A stretch of 64,000 nt of DNA from Halocalculus aciditolerans (GTDB taxonomy: Archaea > Halobacteriota > Halobacteria > Halobacteriales > Halobacteriaceae), in assembly GCF_014647475.1 (NCBI RefSeq), contig NZ_BMPG01000001.1:310001-374000 (forward strand), given 5' to 3'. Below, piece by piece: positions 28,786 through 37,917 of the stretch. Position 1 is the stretch's first letter. Each line of letters starts with the position of its first letter. The position numbers and the translations under genes were made by a program. The notes under the pieces were generated by a model, which was not told the origin of the DNA, made no database searches, and saw nothing but the letters and a program-made list of their open reading frames with translations.

Positions 28786-29832
28786 TCAGAACTCATAGTC
28801 CATCACCGCCTCGACGGCGTACTGTGCGCGCTGTGCGTCCGGCATGTAGGCGTCCTCGACCTGATGGCCGGGGAAGTGGACGTCGTAGCCCGTCGCGCGC
28901 TTCACGGGCGCTCGCAGCGAGTCGAGCGCGTACTCGTTAATCAGTGCGGAGAGCTCCGCCCCGAGGCCGAGCGTCCGCCGCGCCTCGTGGAGGACGACGC
29001 AGCGCCCGGTCCTCCGGACGGAGTCGAGGACGGCGTCGACGTCGATGGGGGAGAGCGAACGGAGGTCGAGGATTTCGACGTCCGCGTCGACGCGGTCCGC
29101 GGCGGTCTCCGCGCGCCGCACCATCGCCCCCCACGCGATGAGGGTGACGTCCCCGCCCTCGCGGACGACGCGCGCCTCGTCGAGCGGGAGCGTGAAGTCG
29201 CCGTCCGGCACGGGCTCCTCGAAGCCGCGGTAGATCTTCTTCGGTTCGAGGAAGACGACGGGGTCATCAGAGCGAACACTCGCCGCGAGCAGGCCCTTCG
29301 TCTCTCTGGGTGTGCTCGGGCAGACGACGCGGACGCCCGGCGTGTGCACGAAGAACGTCTCCGTCGACTCGGAGTGGTACTCGCTCGACTTGATGCCGCC
29401 GCCGTAGGGCACGCGAACAGTAACAGGAACGTCGAGCGCGCCCCCGGAGCGCTTGTGCATCTTCGCGAGCGCGTACATGAACTGGCCGAACGCCGGGTAG
29501 AAGAAGCCGAGGAACTGGATCTCGGGCACGGGGCGCTCGCCGCGCATCGCCATCCCGACCGCCGTGCCGAGGATGCCGTTCTCGGAGAGCGGCGTGTCAA
29601 TCACGCGGTCCTCGCCGAACGTCTCGTAGAGCCCGTCGGTGGCGCGGTAGACGCCGCCGATGGGGCCGAGGTCGTAGCCGAGGAGACGGACCGCCTCGTC
29701 GCGGTGGAGTTCGCGCGCCAGCGTCTCGTTCACCGCCGTCACGAGGTTCATCTCCGTCTCGCCTCCGCCGCCCGCCCGCTCGCCGTCCGCCGCGTCGCCG
29801 CCGGCCTCGCCGTCGGTGTCGCGTCCGCTCAT
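28786..29832 (-). CDS. 2-oxoacid dehydrogenase E1 component, beta subunit
   Basis: A 348-residue transketolase-like beta subunit. Conserved pieces include VNETLARELHRDEAV, DTPLSENGILGTAVGMAM and RVPYGGGIKSSEYHSES. The first 27 residues are an acidic Gly-rich extension; the family-standard start would be MNLVTAV (29751), but the upstream ATG overlaps the E1alpha stop in ATGA, which favours 29832. With E1alpha it forms the thiamine-diphosphate decarboxylase of the complex. Confidence 0.9.
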   Translation of the reverse strand: MSGRDTDGEAGGDAADGERAGGGGETEMNLVTAVNETLARELHRDEAVRLLGYDLGPIGGVYRATDGLYETFGEDRVIDTPLSENGILGTAVGMAMRGERPVPEIQFLGFFYPAFGQFMYALAKMHKRSGGALDVPVTVRVPYGGGIKSSEYHSESTETFFVHTPGVRVVCPSTPRETKGLLAASVRSDDPVVFLEPKKIYRGFEEPVPDGDFTLPLDEARVVREGGDVTLIAWGAMVRRAETAADRVDADVEILDLRSLSPIDVDAVLDSVRRTGRCVVLHEARRTLGLGAELSALINEYALDSLRAPVKRATGYDVHFPGHQVEDAYMPDAQRAQYAVEAVMDYEF

Positions 29833-30962
29833 AGGCCACTCCCGTCGAAGTCGGTGAAGGGGTTCTCGCCTCGCTGCTCGGCGCGGAGTTCGGCGCGCTG
29901 GTGGCGTGCAGTCCACGACGGCTCGCCGTGGAGGTGGTTGTCGAACATCCGCTCCGGGTCGGATTCGGGGACCTCGCGGGCGCGCTCGACGCCGGCCTGT
30001 ACCTCGGCGTCGACGTCGGCTCCGACCGCCTCGACCCAGTCGTCGTCGATGACGCCTTCACGCCGCAGGTAGGCGTCGAAGCGGTCGAGCGGGTCGCGCT
30101 CCGCCCAGTATTCGGCTTCCTCCTCGTCGCGGTAGACCCCGGGTTCGTCCGCGGTGTTGTGCTCGACGCGGCGGTAGGTGACGGCCTCGATGAACGCCGG
30201 GCCGCCGCCGTCGCGCGCGTTCTTCACGGCCTCCTTCGTTGCTTCGTACATCGCGAGAACGTCGTTCCCGTCGACGCGCTCGTGCGGGACGCCGTGCGCG
30301 TCCGCCTTCTGCGCGAACGTCTCGGCGGCCGTCTGTCGGTGCGCGGGAACCGAGATGGCCCACTGGTTGTTCTGGCAGACCGTGACGACGGGGGCGTCGT
30401 AGACGCCGGCGAAGTTGAGCGCCTCGTGGAAGTCGCCCTCGCTCGTCGACCCCTCGCCGACGTAGGCGAGCGAGACGGTGTCCGTCCCGCGGAATCGGTC
30501 GGCCATCGCGGAGCCGACGGCGTTCGTCACGTTCACCGTCAGCGGGACGTAGGGCGGCGTGAACACGACGCCTTCTCCCTCTTCGTCCGGCGGCAAGTGC
30601 TCGTTCACCGTCTCCGTCTCCGCGCCCATGAGCGACGCGACGGAGCGGTCGACGGGCGACCCCCAGTAGGCGCGCGCCGCCGTCTGCCGGTACGTGGGGA
30701 AACACCAGTCGCCCGCTGCGAGCGCGGCGGCGGAGCCGAGCGCGACCGCCTCCTCGCCGAGCGACCGCGCGATGATGCTGATCTCGCCGCGGCGCTGCAT
30801 CCGCAACAGCTTCTCCTCCAACCGCCGCGTCTGGAGGAACGACCGGTAGAGCCGCTTCAGCTCGTCGTCGCCGAGTTCGGGCGGGTCGCCGACGAGGCTC
30901 CCGTCGGGCGCGAGCACCCGGTGGAAGTCGTCGCTCGGCCGCCGCTCCGACCACAGTGCCAT
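29829..30962 (-). CDS. 2-oxoacid dehydrogenase E1 component, alpha subunit
   Basis: A 377-residue subunit. The thiamine-diphosphate/Mg site is GEGSTSEGDFHEALNF followed by VVTVCQNN; the usual GDG opening is GEG here, an Asp-to-Glu change. The active-site region with conserved His is in SVPAHRQTAA. First gene of the complex operon, with ATGA overlap into E1beta. It decarboxylates a 2-oxoacid and passes the acyl group to E2. Haloarchaea have several such complexes with different substrates; a branched-chain substrate is suggested only by the neighbouring Liv importer. Confidence 0.9.
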   Translation of the reverse strand: MALWSERRPSDDFHRVLAPDGSLVGDPPELGDDELKRLYRSFLQTRRLEEKLLRMQRRGEISIIARSLGEEAVALGSAAALAAGDWCFPTYRQTAARAYWGSPVDRSVASLMGAETETVNEHLPPDEEGEGVVFTPPYVPLTVNVTNAVGSAMADRFRGTDTVSLAYVGEGSTSEGDFHEALNFAGVYDAPVVTVCQNNQWAISVPAHRQTAAETFAQKADAHGVPHERVDGNDVLAMYEATKEAVKNARDGGGPAFIEAVTYRRVEHNTADEPGVYRDEEEAEYWAERDPLDRFDAYLRREGVIDDDWVEAVGADVDAEVQAGVERAREVPESDPERMFDNHLHGEPSWTARHQRAELRAEQRGENPFTDFDGSGL

Positions 30963-31117
30963 AGTGTACCACTACACACTCGGCCGCCGCGAGTTATAGC
31001 TTCGCCACCCAGAAATAGACGAACGCGGGATGACGATATCCGACGATAGCCGAACCGCCGGGGAACGCGAACGGACTGTGCGCCCACGGCGGCATCGAAC
31101 AGTATCGTTAGATTCCG

Positions 31118-32005
31118 TCAGCGGGTCGTGACGCCGCCCGTCGCGACCGTCCGTCCCTCGCCGGTCTTGACCGTCACGGCGTAGTCCTCGTCGTTCTCGC
31201 TCTCCTCGTCGCTCTCGGTCGCGTCGAGGGCGACGTGGAGGGTGTCGTCGGGGAAGACCTGGGCGGCGAAGCGCGTGCGGAAGCCGGCGAGGTCGCGGAG
31301 GCCGATTCGCTCGCGGGCGACGCGGGAGGCGACGCCGGCGGTGAACATCCCCTGCGCGAAGACGCTCGGGTGGCCGGCTCCGGTGGCGAACGGCTCGTCG
31401 TAGTGAATCGGGTTGAAGTCGCCGCTCGCGCCCGCGTACTGCACGAAGTCGCGGCGTTCCAGTGGGTCCGTCGAGTGGTCGGGGTCGGCGAGCGGGTCGC
31501 CGGTCTCCGCGCTCTCGCTCGGCGCGCCGCTCGTCTCGATGCGGGTGTTCCACGCGGACTGCACGCGCTCGTCGTCCGCGTCGTAGAAGTCCGTCCGCAG
31601 CACGGCGAACGTGAGGTCGGCGCGCCGCCCCTCCCGCTGGAACGCGTCTTCGAGCGTGGTCTCGCCGTAGAGTTCGTCGCCGACGACGAGCGGGCGGTCG
31701 TAGCGGTAGCGCTGCTCGCCGTGGAGGATGTTCGCCTGCTCGAACCCGAGGTCGAATCCGAGGTCCGCGTCGATGCCCTCGGGGCGATACCGGGGGAAGG
31801 CGGCGGTGCGCGTGAACGTCGGCGGCGCGGGAATCGCGTCGAATCCGGCATTCTGCGCGGCGTCGGCGTCCGTGTAAATCGGCGCTGGGTCGCGGACGGC
31901 GCGCGCGAACTCCGCGACCTTCCCCGCCTCGACCCGGAGGCCCTCGGCGGTTCGATGCGTCTCCCCGACCTGTGCTTCGATGTCCGCGAACGGAATCGTC
32001 GGCAT
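31118..32005 (-). CDS. MaoC-type (R)-specific enoyl-CoA hydratase, double hotdog
   Basis: A 295-residue protein with two hotdog units. The C-terminal unit carries the complete hydratase-2 motif YAGASGDFNPIHYDEPFA (Asp and His catalytic); the N-terminal unit (starting MPTIPFADIEAQVGETHR) is the FAS1-like, non-catalytic partner. It hydrates trans-2-enoyl-CoA to (R)-3-hydroxyacyl-CoA, giving the island a second stereochemical route besides the fused hydratase at 37918-39873. Start at 32005; the upstream open frame is a shadow of the SDR gene. Divergent from that SDR across 129 bases. Confidence 0.9.
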   Translation of the reverse strand: MPTIPFADIEAQVGETHRTAEGLRVEAGKVAEFARAVRDPAPIYTDADAAQNAGFDAIPAPPTFTRTAAFPRYRPEGIDADLGFDLGFEQANILHGEQRYRYDRPLVVGDELYGETTLEDAFQREGRRADLTFAVLRTDFYDADDERVQSAWNTRIETSGAPSESAETGDPLADPDHSTDPLERRDFVQYAGASGDFNPIHYDEPFATGAGHPSVFAQGMFTAGVASRVARERIGLRDLAGFRTRFAAQVFPDDTLHVALDATESDEESENDEDYAVTVKTGEGRTVATGGVTTR

Positions 32006-32067
32006 ACCCGACCTACCGGACGCGATGTAAAAAACTCCTCCCCGGAACGAACTCGACCGAGAGAGGT

Positions 32068-32083
32068 ATCGTCGGTTAACGAT
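32068..32083. promoter_or_regulatory. Candidate operator between MaoC and SDR genes
   Basis: Inverted repeat ATCGT-6 bases-ACGAT in the divergent gap, about 50 bases before the SDR start. A similar ATCGG-4-ACGAT-like element (ATCGG ... CCGAT) lies in the other divergent gap at 41072. A shared regulator is possible, but arms are short. Confidence 0.3.
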
Positions 32084-32134
32084 GGTCGGTAAACCACCGC
32101 AATTCCTTTCGTCGTTCGGTCGAGACTGGTGGTG

Positions 32135-32911
32135 ATGACATCGAACGCGAGCCGATTCACGGAGGACACGGTCTTCGTCACCGGCGCGGGCGCGGGTATC
32201 GGGCGGGCCATCGCCGAGCGCTGCGCCGCCGAGGGCGCGACCGTCGTCGTCACCGACGTCGACACCGAGGGCGGCGAAGAGACCGTCGCGCGCATCGAGG
32301 ACGCTGGCGGGGACGCCGCCTTCCACGAACTCGACGTCACCGACCGGGAGGCGTTCGGCGCGGTCGTGGAGACGACCGCCGAGCGCCACGGCCTCGACGC
32401 CATCGTGAACAACGCCGGCATCGCGCCGGACAACGCGTTCGTCGAGGACGTCGACGCCGACACCCTGGAGCGCGTGCTCGACGTGAACGTCCGCGGCGTC
32501 TGGAACGGCTGTCAGGCCGCCCTCCCCGTGTTCAAAGAGCAGGGTTCGGGCGCGATCGTGAACATCTCCTCGCTCGGCGGCATCCTCGGCCTCCCGAAGC
32601 AGGGGCCGTACACGCTCTCGAAGGGCGCGGTCCTGAACTTCACGCGGACCGTCGCCGCCGAAGCCGGCTACCACGGCGTGCGCGCGAACGCCGTCTGCCC
32701 CGGCTTCGTCGAGACGCAGATGGGCGAAGCCCACTTCGAGCACGCCGACGACCCCGCGGCCGCCCGCGAGCGCATGGAGCGCGAATACCCCCTCCAGCGC
32801 CTCGGCTACCCCGAGGAGGTCGCGAGCGCCGTCGCCTTCCTCGCCTCCGACGACGCGTCCTACGTCACGGGCCACGGCCTCGTCGTCGACGGCGGCTACT
32901 CGGTCTCGTAG
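32135..32911 (+). CDS. SDR dehydrogenase, FabG/3-hydroxyacyl-CoA type
   Basis: A 258-residue classical SDR. It has TGAGAGIG for cofactor binding, the Asp in VVVTDVD after the second strand suggesting NAD rather than NADP, IVNNAG, the catalytic S in NISSLGG, and YTLSK. The end VTGHGLVVDGGYSVS is typical of FabG-like enzymes. Divergent from the MaoC hydratase, so it may oxidise the (R)-3-hydroxyacyl-CoA that enzyme makes. The ATG at 32135 is chosen over two in-frame GTG codons directly before it. Confidence 0.88.
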   Translation: MTSNASRFTEDTVFVTGAGAGIGRAIAERCAAEGATVVVTDVDTEGGEETVARIEDAGGDAAFHELDVTDREAFGAVVETTAERHGLDAIVNNAGIAPDNAFVEDVDADTLERVLDVNVRGVWNGCQAALPVFKEQGSGAIVNISSLGGILGLPKQGPYTLSKGAVLNFTRTVAAEAGYHGVRANAVCPGFVETQMGEAHFEHADDPAAARERMEREYPLQRLGYPEEVASAVAFLASDDASYVTGHGLVVDGGYSVS

Positions 32912-33055
32912 CGGGGTTCCCCGACGCCGGCGACGGCTCCCGACCGCCTCCGCGGGCGGTGAGCACTGGAAGGCGACGCGACGGAAGAGATAGCACCGAT
33001 AAACGTTCGTGTCGTATTCGCAAACGATTTACTGCTCGCGGGGGCAGTTCGGGAT

Positions 33056-34594
33056 ATGAATCTCGTCGAGACAGTCGGTGAGGCCGCGGCGGCGCACCCC
33101 GAGCGCCCCGCCATCGTCTACGAGGACCGCGAGCTCTCCTACGAGGCGTTCTGGACGCGCGCCGGCCAGTTCGCACAGGCGCTCGTCGACCGCGGCCTCG
33201 GCGCGGGGACGCGCGTCGCCGTCTACCTCCCGAACCTCCCGCAGTTCGCCACCGCCTTCCACGGCACGCTCCGCATGGGCGGCGTCATCGTCCCGATGAA
33301 CCCCCAGTACAAGCGCCGCGAACTCGAACACCTCCTCGGCGATAGCGGCGCGGAAGTCGTCGTCACCCTCCCGGACCTCGTCCAGCACGTCGAACCAGTC
33401 CGAGACGACACGAACGTCGAACACGTCGTCTCCATCGGCGACGACGCCGGCGACGTCTCCTTCGAGGGCTTCCTCGCCGACGACACCCACCCCGTCGTCG
33501 ACCGCGACGACGACGACGTCGCCTGCCAGCCCTACACCTCCGGCACGACTGGCACGCCGAAAGGCGTCCTCCTCACCCACGAGAACCTCCACTGGGACGC
33601 CGACGCCGCCCTCGACCCCGTCCCCGGCGGCGTCCAACCCGAAGACCGCCACCTCGGCGTCCTCCCCCTCTTCCACATCTACGGCATGACCGTCACGATG
33701 AACGCCACGCTCTTCGCCGGCGCGGCCTACTATCCTGTACCGGAGTGGAACGCGAAGGAGGTCATGGAACTCATCGAGGACGAGGAGCTCACGCTCATTC
33801 ACGCCGTCCCCGCCATGTACAACGACATGGTGAACGAACCCGGCGACTACGACTTTTCCTCTGTGCGCTTCGCGAACTCCGGCGGTAGCGCGCTCCCCAT
33901 GGAGGTCCTCCGCGCGTTCGAAGACCGCTTCGACGTCGACCTCCACGAGGGCTACGGCCTCACCGAGACCAGCCCCGTCACGCACGCGAACCGCGTCGGC
34001 GAACGCCGCGCCGGCAGCATCGGCCGCGCCCTCGACGGCCTCCAGGCCCGCGTCGTCACCGACGACTTCGAGGACGTCCCGCCCGTCGAAGAAGGCCCCG
34101 TCGACGAATCCGAAGTGGACCTCTCCGAGATCACGGGCGAACTCGTCGTCGCCGGCCCGAACGTCATGAAGGGCTACTTCGAGCGTCCGCAGGCCAACGA
34201 GGAGGCGTTCACCGTCGAAGACGGCACGCGTTGGTTCCACACCGGCGACATGGCCTACCACGACGAGGACGGTTTTTACTATCTCGTCGACCGCAAGAAG
34301 CACATGATCGTCACCGGCGGCTACAACGTCTACCCGCGCGAGGTCGAAGAGCTCCTCTTCGAACACCCGGACGTGAAGGACGCCGCAGTAGTAGGAATCC
34401 CGGACGACCGCCGCGGCGAAACGGTGAAAGCCTTCGTCGTCCCCGCGCCGGACGCCACCGCGAGCCCCGAGGACATCAAGCAGTACTGCCTCGAACGCCT
34501 CGCCGCCTACAAGCACCCCCGCGAGGTCGAGTTCGTCGACGAACTCCCCCGCACGACGACCGGCAAAGTCCAGAAGTTCGAGCTGAACGACTGA
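33056..34594 (+). CDS. Long-chain-fatty-acid-type acyl-CoA ligase
   Basis: A 512-residue AMP-forming ligase. Key motifs are YTSGTTGTPKGV, GYGLTETSPVTH, WFHTGDMAYHD, DRKKHMIVTGGYNVYPREVE and the C-terminal RTTTGKVQKF. Paralogue of the ligase at 19953-21512, sharing the same order of motifs. It activates an imported acid for the beta-oxidation enzymes around it. Its promoter gap contains CGATTTACTG about 30 bases before the ATG. Confidence 0.92.
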   Translation: MNLVETVGEAAAAHPERPAIVYEDRELSYEAFWTRAGQFAQALVDRGLGAGTRVAVYLPNLPQFATAFHGTLRMGGVIVPMNPQYKRRELEHLLGDSGAEVVVTLPDLVQHVEPVRDDTNVEHVVSIGDDAGDVSFEGFLADDTHPVVDRDDDDVACQPYTSGTTGTPKGVLLTHENLHWDADAALDPVPGGVQPEDRHLGVLPLFHIYGMTVTMNATLFAGAAYYPVPEWNAKEVMELIEDEELTLIHAVPAMYNDMVNEPGDYDFSSVRFANSGGSALPMEVLRAFEDRFDVDLHEGYGLTETSPVTHANRVGERRAGSIGRALDGLQARVVTDDFEDVPPVEEGPVDESEVDLSEITGELVVAGPNVMKGYFERPQANEEAFTVEDGTRWFHTGDMAYHDEDGFYYLVDRKKHMIVTGGYNVYPREVEELLFEHPDVKDAAVVGIPDDRRGETVKAFVVPAPDATASPEDIKQYCLERLAAYKHPREVEFVDELPRTTTGKVQKFELND

Positions 34595-34636
34595 GCGGCC
34601 GAACGCTTTTCCCGTCGCCTTCCAAACACGTTCTCG

Positions 34637-35827
34637 ATGCCCTCCAGACGCCAGTTCCTCACCGGCCTCGGGGCGGCCGGTCTCGCGGGAGTCGCCGGCT
34701 GCGCCGGGAGCGACGACACCGGCGTGCAGCCGGGGAGCGACGGGTCGACCACGTGGCCGCTCCCCGACTACTCCCCTCGGTCGACCGCGTACGCCTCCGA
34801 CGCCGCTGCGCCCAGGTCACGTGTCACGGAGCGCTGGACCGTCTCGACCGGCCGCGCGACGGGGCGCGCGGTAATCGCCGGCGGCCGCGTCTTCCTCCCG
34901 ACCGCCGACGGGCTCGAAGCCCGCTCGCTCGCCGACGGCGCAGAAGAATGGACGCTGACCGGCGAGCGCTCTCGCTGGGCGAACGCGCCCTCGCTCGTCG
35001 ACGGCACGCTCTACGCGACCTTCCGCGGCGAGCCGGGGCTGCGCGCGCTCGACCCCGCGACGGGTGCGGAGCGCTGGCGCGTCGACACCCGCGATGCGAT
35101 TCGCGCGGGCGTCCTCCCGACGAACGAAGGCGTCGTCACCGGAGACGAGAGCGGCCGGCTCTACGAGGTCACGCCGGACGGCACGGTGCGCGCGACCCGC
35201 GACCTCCTCGGCGCGGTCGCCGCGCTCGCGACGTTCGCCGGCGAGGTCCTCTCCGTCGGCACGCGCGGCGGCCAGGTCTACTCGCTCTACCACCGCGGCG
35301 ACCGCCTCCAAGCGCTCTGGCGGCGTCGCGTCCCCGGGGCCGTCACCGACCTCGCGGCCGCGGGCGGCAGCGGCGTCTACGTCACCGTCTTCGGCAACCA
35401 CGCCTTCCGGCTCATGGGCGGCGCGCACGCCGGCGCGAACGCCTGGACGGTCCCGGAGATGGGCGAACACCTCGTCGCCGCGAACGACGTCTTCCTCACC
35501 AATCAGGCCGCCGTCACCCGTCTCGACACCGGTCCCGGGATGGGGCAGGCCTCGACGGGATGGGCGACCGACCACGGGAGCTGCGCGCCCGCCGCCGCCG
35601 GCGACACCCTCTACGTCGGCCACGGCGACACCGCCGGCCCCCCGGAGTCCGGCTTCGTCGCCGCCCTCCCCCTCGACGCCAGCGGCTTCCTCGGCGGACC
35701 GCCCCGCGAGCGCTTCCGCCACGACGTCGGCGGCCGCCCCGTCGGCGTCTCCGTCGCCGACGGCGCGCTCTTCGTCCCCGTCCACCGCGCCGACGGTCAC
35801 GCCCTCCTCGCACTCGACCCCGCCTGA
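34637..35827 (+). CDS. Secreted PQQ-like beta-propeller lipoprotein
   Basis: A 396-residue protein. The Tat signal SRRQFLTGLGAAGLAGVAGC includes a lipobox Cys, so it is exported folded and lipid-anchored. The mature part shows repeated blades of the type GLRALDPATGAERWRVDT, characteristic of PQQ-like/YncE beta-propellers. These may bind a cofactor or serve as a protein scaffold; there is no clear PQQ-dehydrogenase active site. It lies 42 bases after the acyl-CoA ligase in the same direction, but a functional link is not evident. Confidence 0.85.
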   Translation: MPSRRQFLTGLGAAGLAGVAGCAGSDDTGVQPGSDGSTTWPLPDYSPRSTAYASDAAAPRSRVTERWTVSTGRATGRAVIAGGRVFLPTADGLEARSLADGAEEWTLTGERSRWANAPSLVDGTLYATFRGEPGLRALDPATGAERWRVDTRDAIRAGVLPTNEGVVTGDESGRLYEVTPDGTVRATRDLLGAVAALATFAGEVLSVGTRGGQVYSLYHRGDRLQALWRRRVPGAVTDLAAAGGSGVYVTVFGNHAFRLMGGAHAGANAWTVPEMGEHLVAANDVFLTNQAAVTRLDTGPGMGQASTGWATDHGSCAPAAAGDTLYVGHGDTAGPPESGFVAALPLDASGFLGGPPRERFRHDVGGRPVGVSVADGALFVPVHRADGHALLALDPA

Positions 35828-35855
35828 CGCTTACACCGGTTCGGCCTTCAGCGAA

Positions 35856-35864
35856 AATATTAAA
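35856..35864 (+). promoter_or_regulatory. TATA box of the first acyl-CoA dehydrogenase gene
   Basis: AATATTAAA, 24-32 bases before the ATG at 35888, in a short AT-rich patch after the beta-propeller stop. Confidence 0.65.
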
Positions 35865-35887
35865 CGCTACTGGTGGGATATTCGGGT

Positions 35888-37033
35888 ATGGCTTTCCAAC
35901 TCTCAGACGAGCACCGCGCCATCCGACAGGCAGTGCGCGAGTTCGGCGAGAACGAAATCAAGCCCGTCGCGGCCGAGCACGACCAGGAGCGCTCCTACCC
36001 CTACGAGGTCGTCGAGAAGGCGGCGGAACTCGACCTCCTCGCGCCGAACATCCCCGTCGAGTACGGCGGCCCCGGTATGGACACGCTCTCCTCCGTTATC
36101 GTGACGGAGGAACTCTGGCGCGCGGACCCCGGCATCGGCTCCGCCGTCGGCTCCCGCGGCTTCGGGTCGAACATGATCCAGAAGTACGGCGACGAGTGGA
36201 TGAAGGAGGAGTGGCTGCCGCGCATCGCCAACGGCGAGTCCGCGTGCTGTAGCTGTATCTCCGAGCCCGCGCACGGCTCGAACGTCGCCGGCATCGAGAC
36301 GCGCGCCGAGAAAGACGGCGACGAGTACGTCATCAACGGCGACAAGATGTGGATCACGAACGGCTCTATCGCCGACGTCGCCGTCGTCATGACCGTCACC
36401 GACCCCGACGCGGAGAGCCCGCACCGCGGCATCACCGCGTTCCTCGTCCCCGCCGACACCGAGGGCTTCGAGCCGACGAAGATCAACAACAAGCTCGGCA
36501 TTCGCGCCTCCGACCTCGCCGAGATCAAACTCGACGACGTCCGCGTCCCCGAGGAGAACATCATCGGCGAGCTCAACAAGGGCTTCTACCAGCTGATGGA
36601 CTTCTTCGCGTCCGGGCGTTCCAGCGTCGCCTCCCAGGCTGTCGGCGTCGCGCAGGCCGCCATCGACGCCGCCACCGACTACGCGAACGAGCGCGAACAG
36701 GGCGGGAAGCTCATCAAGGACTACCAGGCCGTCTCCCACAAGATCGCGGACATGGCCGCGAACACCGAGGCCGCGCGCGCCCTCACCTACCGCGCCGCGA
36801 GCGAAGTCCAATCCGGCGACGATCAGCTCGCCACTCGCTTCGCCTCCATGGCGAAACTCACCGCCTCCGAGAACGCCGTCGACGTCGCCGACGACGCCAT
36901 CCAGGTCTTCGGCGGTGCCGGCTTCGTCTCCGACCACCCCGTCGAGCGCTACTACCGCGACGCCCGCATCACGAAAATCTACGAGGGCACCAGCGAGATT
37001 CAGCGCAACATCATCGCCGACCAGGTCATCTAA
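35888..37033 (+). CDS. Acyl-CoA dehydrogenase
   Basis: A 381-residue FAD-dependent enzyme that makes trans-2-enoyl-CoA from acyl-CoA. Conserved pieces are CISEPAHGSNVAGIETRAEK, MWITNGSIADV and the catalytic C-terminal IYEGTSEIQRN, in which the Glu of YEG is the base. Start at MAFQLSDEH, five codons inside a slightly longer frame, fits the TATA box. The regulator at 37154 follows. Canonical active site, in contrast to the second dehydrogenase at 41134-42357. Confidence 0.93.
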   Translation: MAFQLSDEHRAIRQAVREFGENEIKPVAAEHDQERSYPYEVVEKAAELDLLAPNIPVEYGGPGMDTLSSVIVTEELWRADPGIGSAVGSRGFGSNMIQKYGDEWMKEEWLPRIANGESACCSCISEPAHGSNVAGIETRAEKDGDEYVINGDKMWITNGSIADVAVVMTVTDPDAESPHRGITAFLVPADTEGFEPTKINNKLGIRASDLAEIKLDDVRVPEENIIGELNKGFYQLMDFFASGRSSVASQAVGVAQAAIDAATDYANEREQGGKLIKDYQAVSHKIADMAANTEAARALTYRAASEVQSGDDQLATRFASMAKLTASENAVDVADDAIQVFGGAGFVSDHPVERYYRDARITKIYEGTSEIQRNIIADQVI

Positions 37034-37153
37034 CGCTCCCGCCCGCGTCCTTCTCGCGACCCCGTTCTCGACCCGCGTCCTACCAGGGCTAAGGCCGCAG
37101 GAGCCGCCGCGAAAAGCTGTAAACCTAAGACCCCGCGCGTTCACGTCCACGCC

Positions 37154-37675
37154 ATGGCCGAGGACGCACCCGACTGGGAGTTCAAAGAACGCGACATCGT
37201 CATCCTCCGCGAACTCGCCCGCGACCCACAGATTAGCTCGCGCGAACTCACCGACGTGCTCGACGCCGAGTACGACATCGACGTCTCACACGTCACCGTC
37301 AGCGAATCCATCCGGAAGATGCGGGACGCCGGCGTCTTCAGGGAGGCCATCATCCCCAACGAGGACTACTTCATCTTCGGGCTCTTCGAGTTCAAATTCA
37401 ACCCCGAGCACTTCGCCGACGAGTGGCACGACGCGATGACGTACATCCGCGACTCCAAGAACACCCTCCTCTACTTCCTCTCCGACGGCGAGTACCAGTG
37501 GAAATCCGTCATGATGTTCCCCTCCCGGAACGCCGAATCCCGCTGGATCCACGAGTTCTACAAAGAACACGGCAAAGTCGTCTCCAACATCCGGAACTCC
37601 GTCATGACGAACGTCCTCAAGTTCGCCAGCGAACCCGAACTCTTCGACACCCTCTCCGAGACGAAACGCCGGTAA
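37154..37675 (+). CDS. Winged-HTH transcriptional regulator, Lrp-like N-terminus
   Basis: A 173-residue protein. Residues about 12-60 form a winged helix-turn-helix (ERDIVILRELARDPQISSRE, then VSHVTVSESIRKMRDAGVF) like that of Lrp/AsnC factors. The rest (EAIIPNEDYFIFGLFEFKFN onward) resembles an effector domain, though not a standard RAM domain. Its place in the middle of the island makes it the best candidate for a local regulator responding to an acyl-CoA or amino acid. A short gap follows before the convergent fusion gene. Confidence 0.8.
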   Translation: MAEDAPDWEFKERDIVILRELARDPQISSRELTDVLDAEYDIDVSHVTVSESIRKMRDAGVFREAIIPNEDYFIFGLFEFKFNPEHFADEWHDAMTYIRDSKNTLLYFLSDGEYQWKSVMMFPSRNAESRWIHEFYKEHGKVVSNIRNSVMTNVLKFASEPELFDTLSETKRR

Positions 37676-37917
37676 CCCGCTCTCGCGGCTCTCCTCCCGC
37701 TCCTAGCGCGTTTCTCCTGTTCTCGCTTTTCTGGCCCCCTCCTCTCGCTCCCCTTTCGCTCTCGCTCGCCGGTTCCAGACTCCGCTCCGCACTGCCCGCG
37801 CGGTCGTCGACGCCCGCGTGCCGTCGGACAGCACTCCCGCTCGGCGCGCGTCGAGAACGAGAAAACCGCGGGGAGTGGAAGAACTGGCCGCGTGCAGGGG
37901 GTCGGCGTGCGTCCGCT

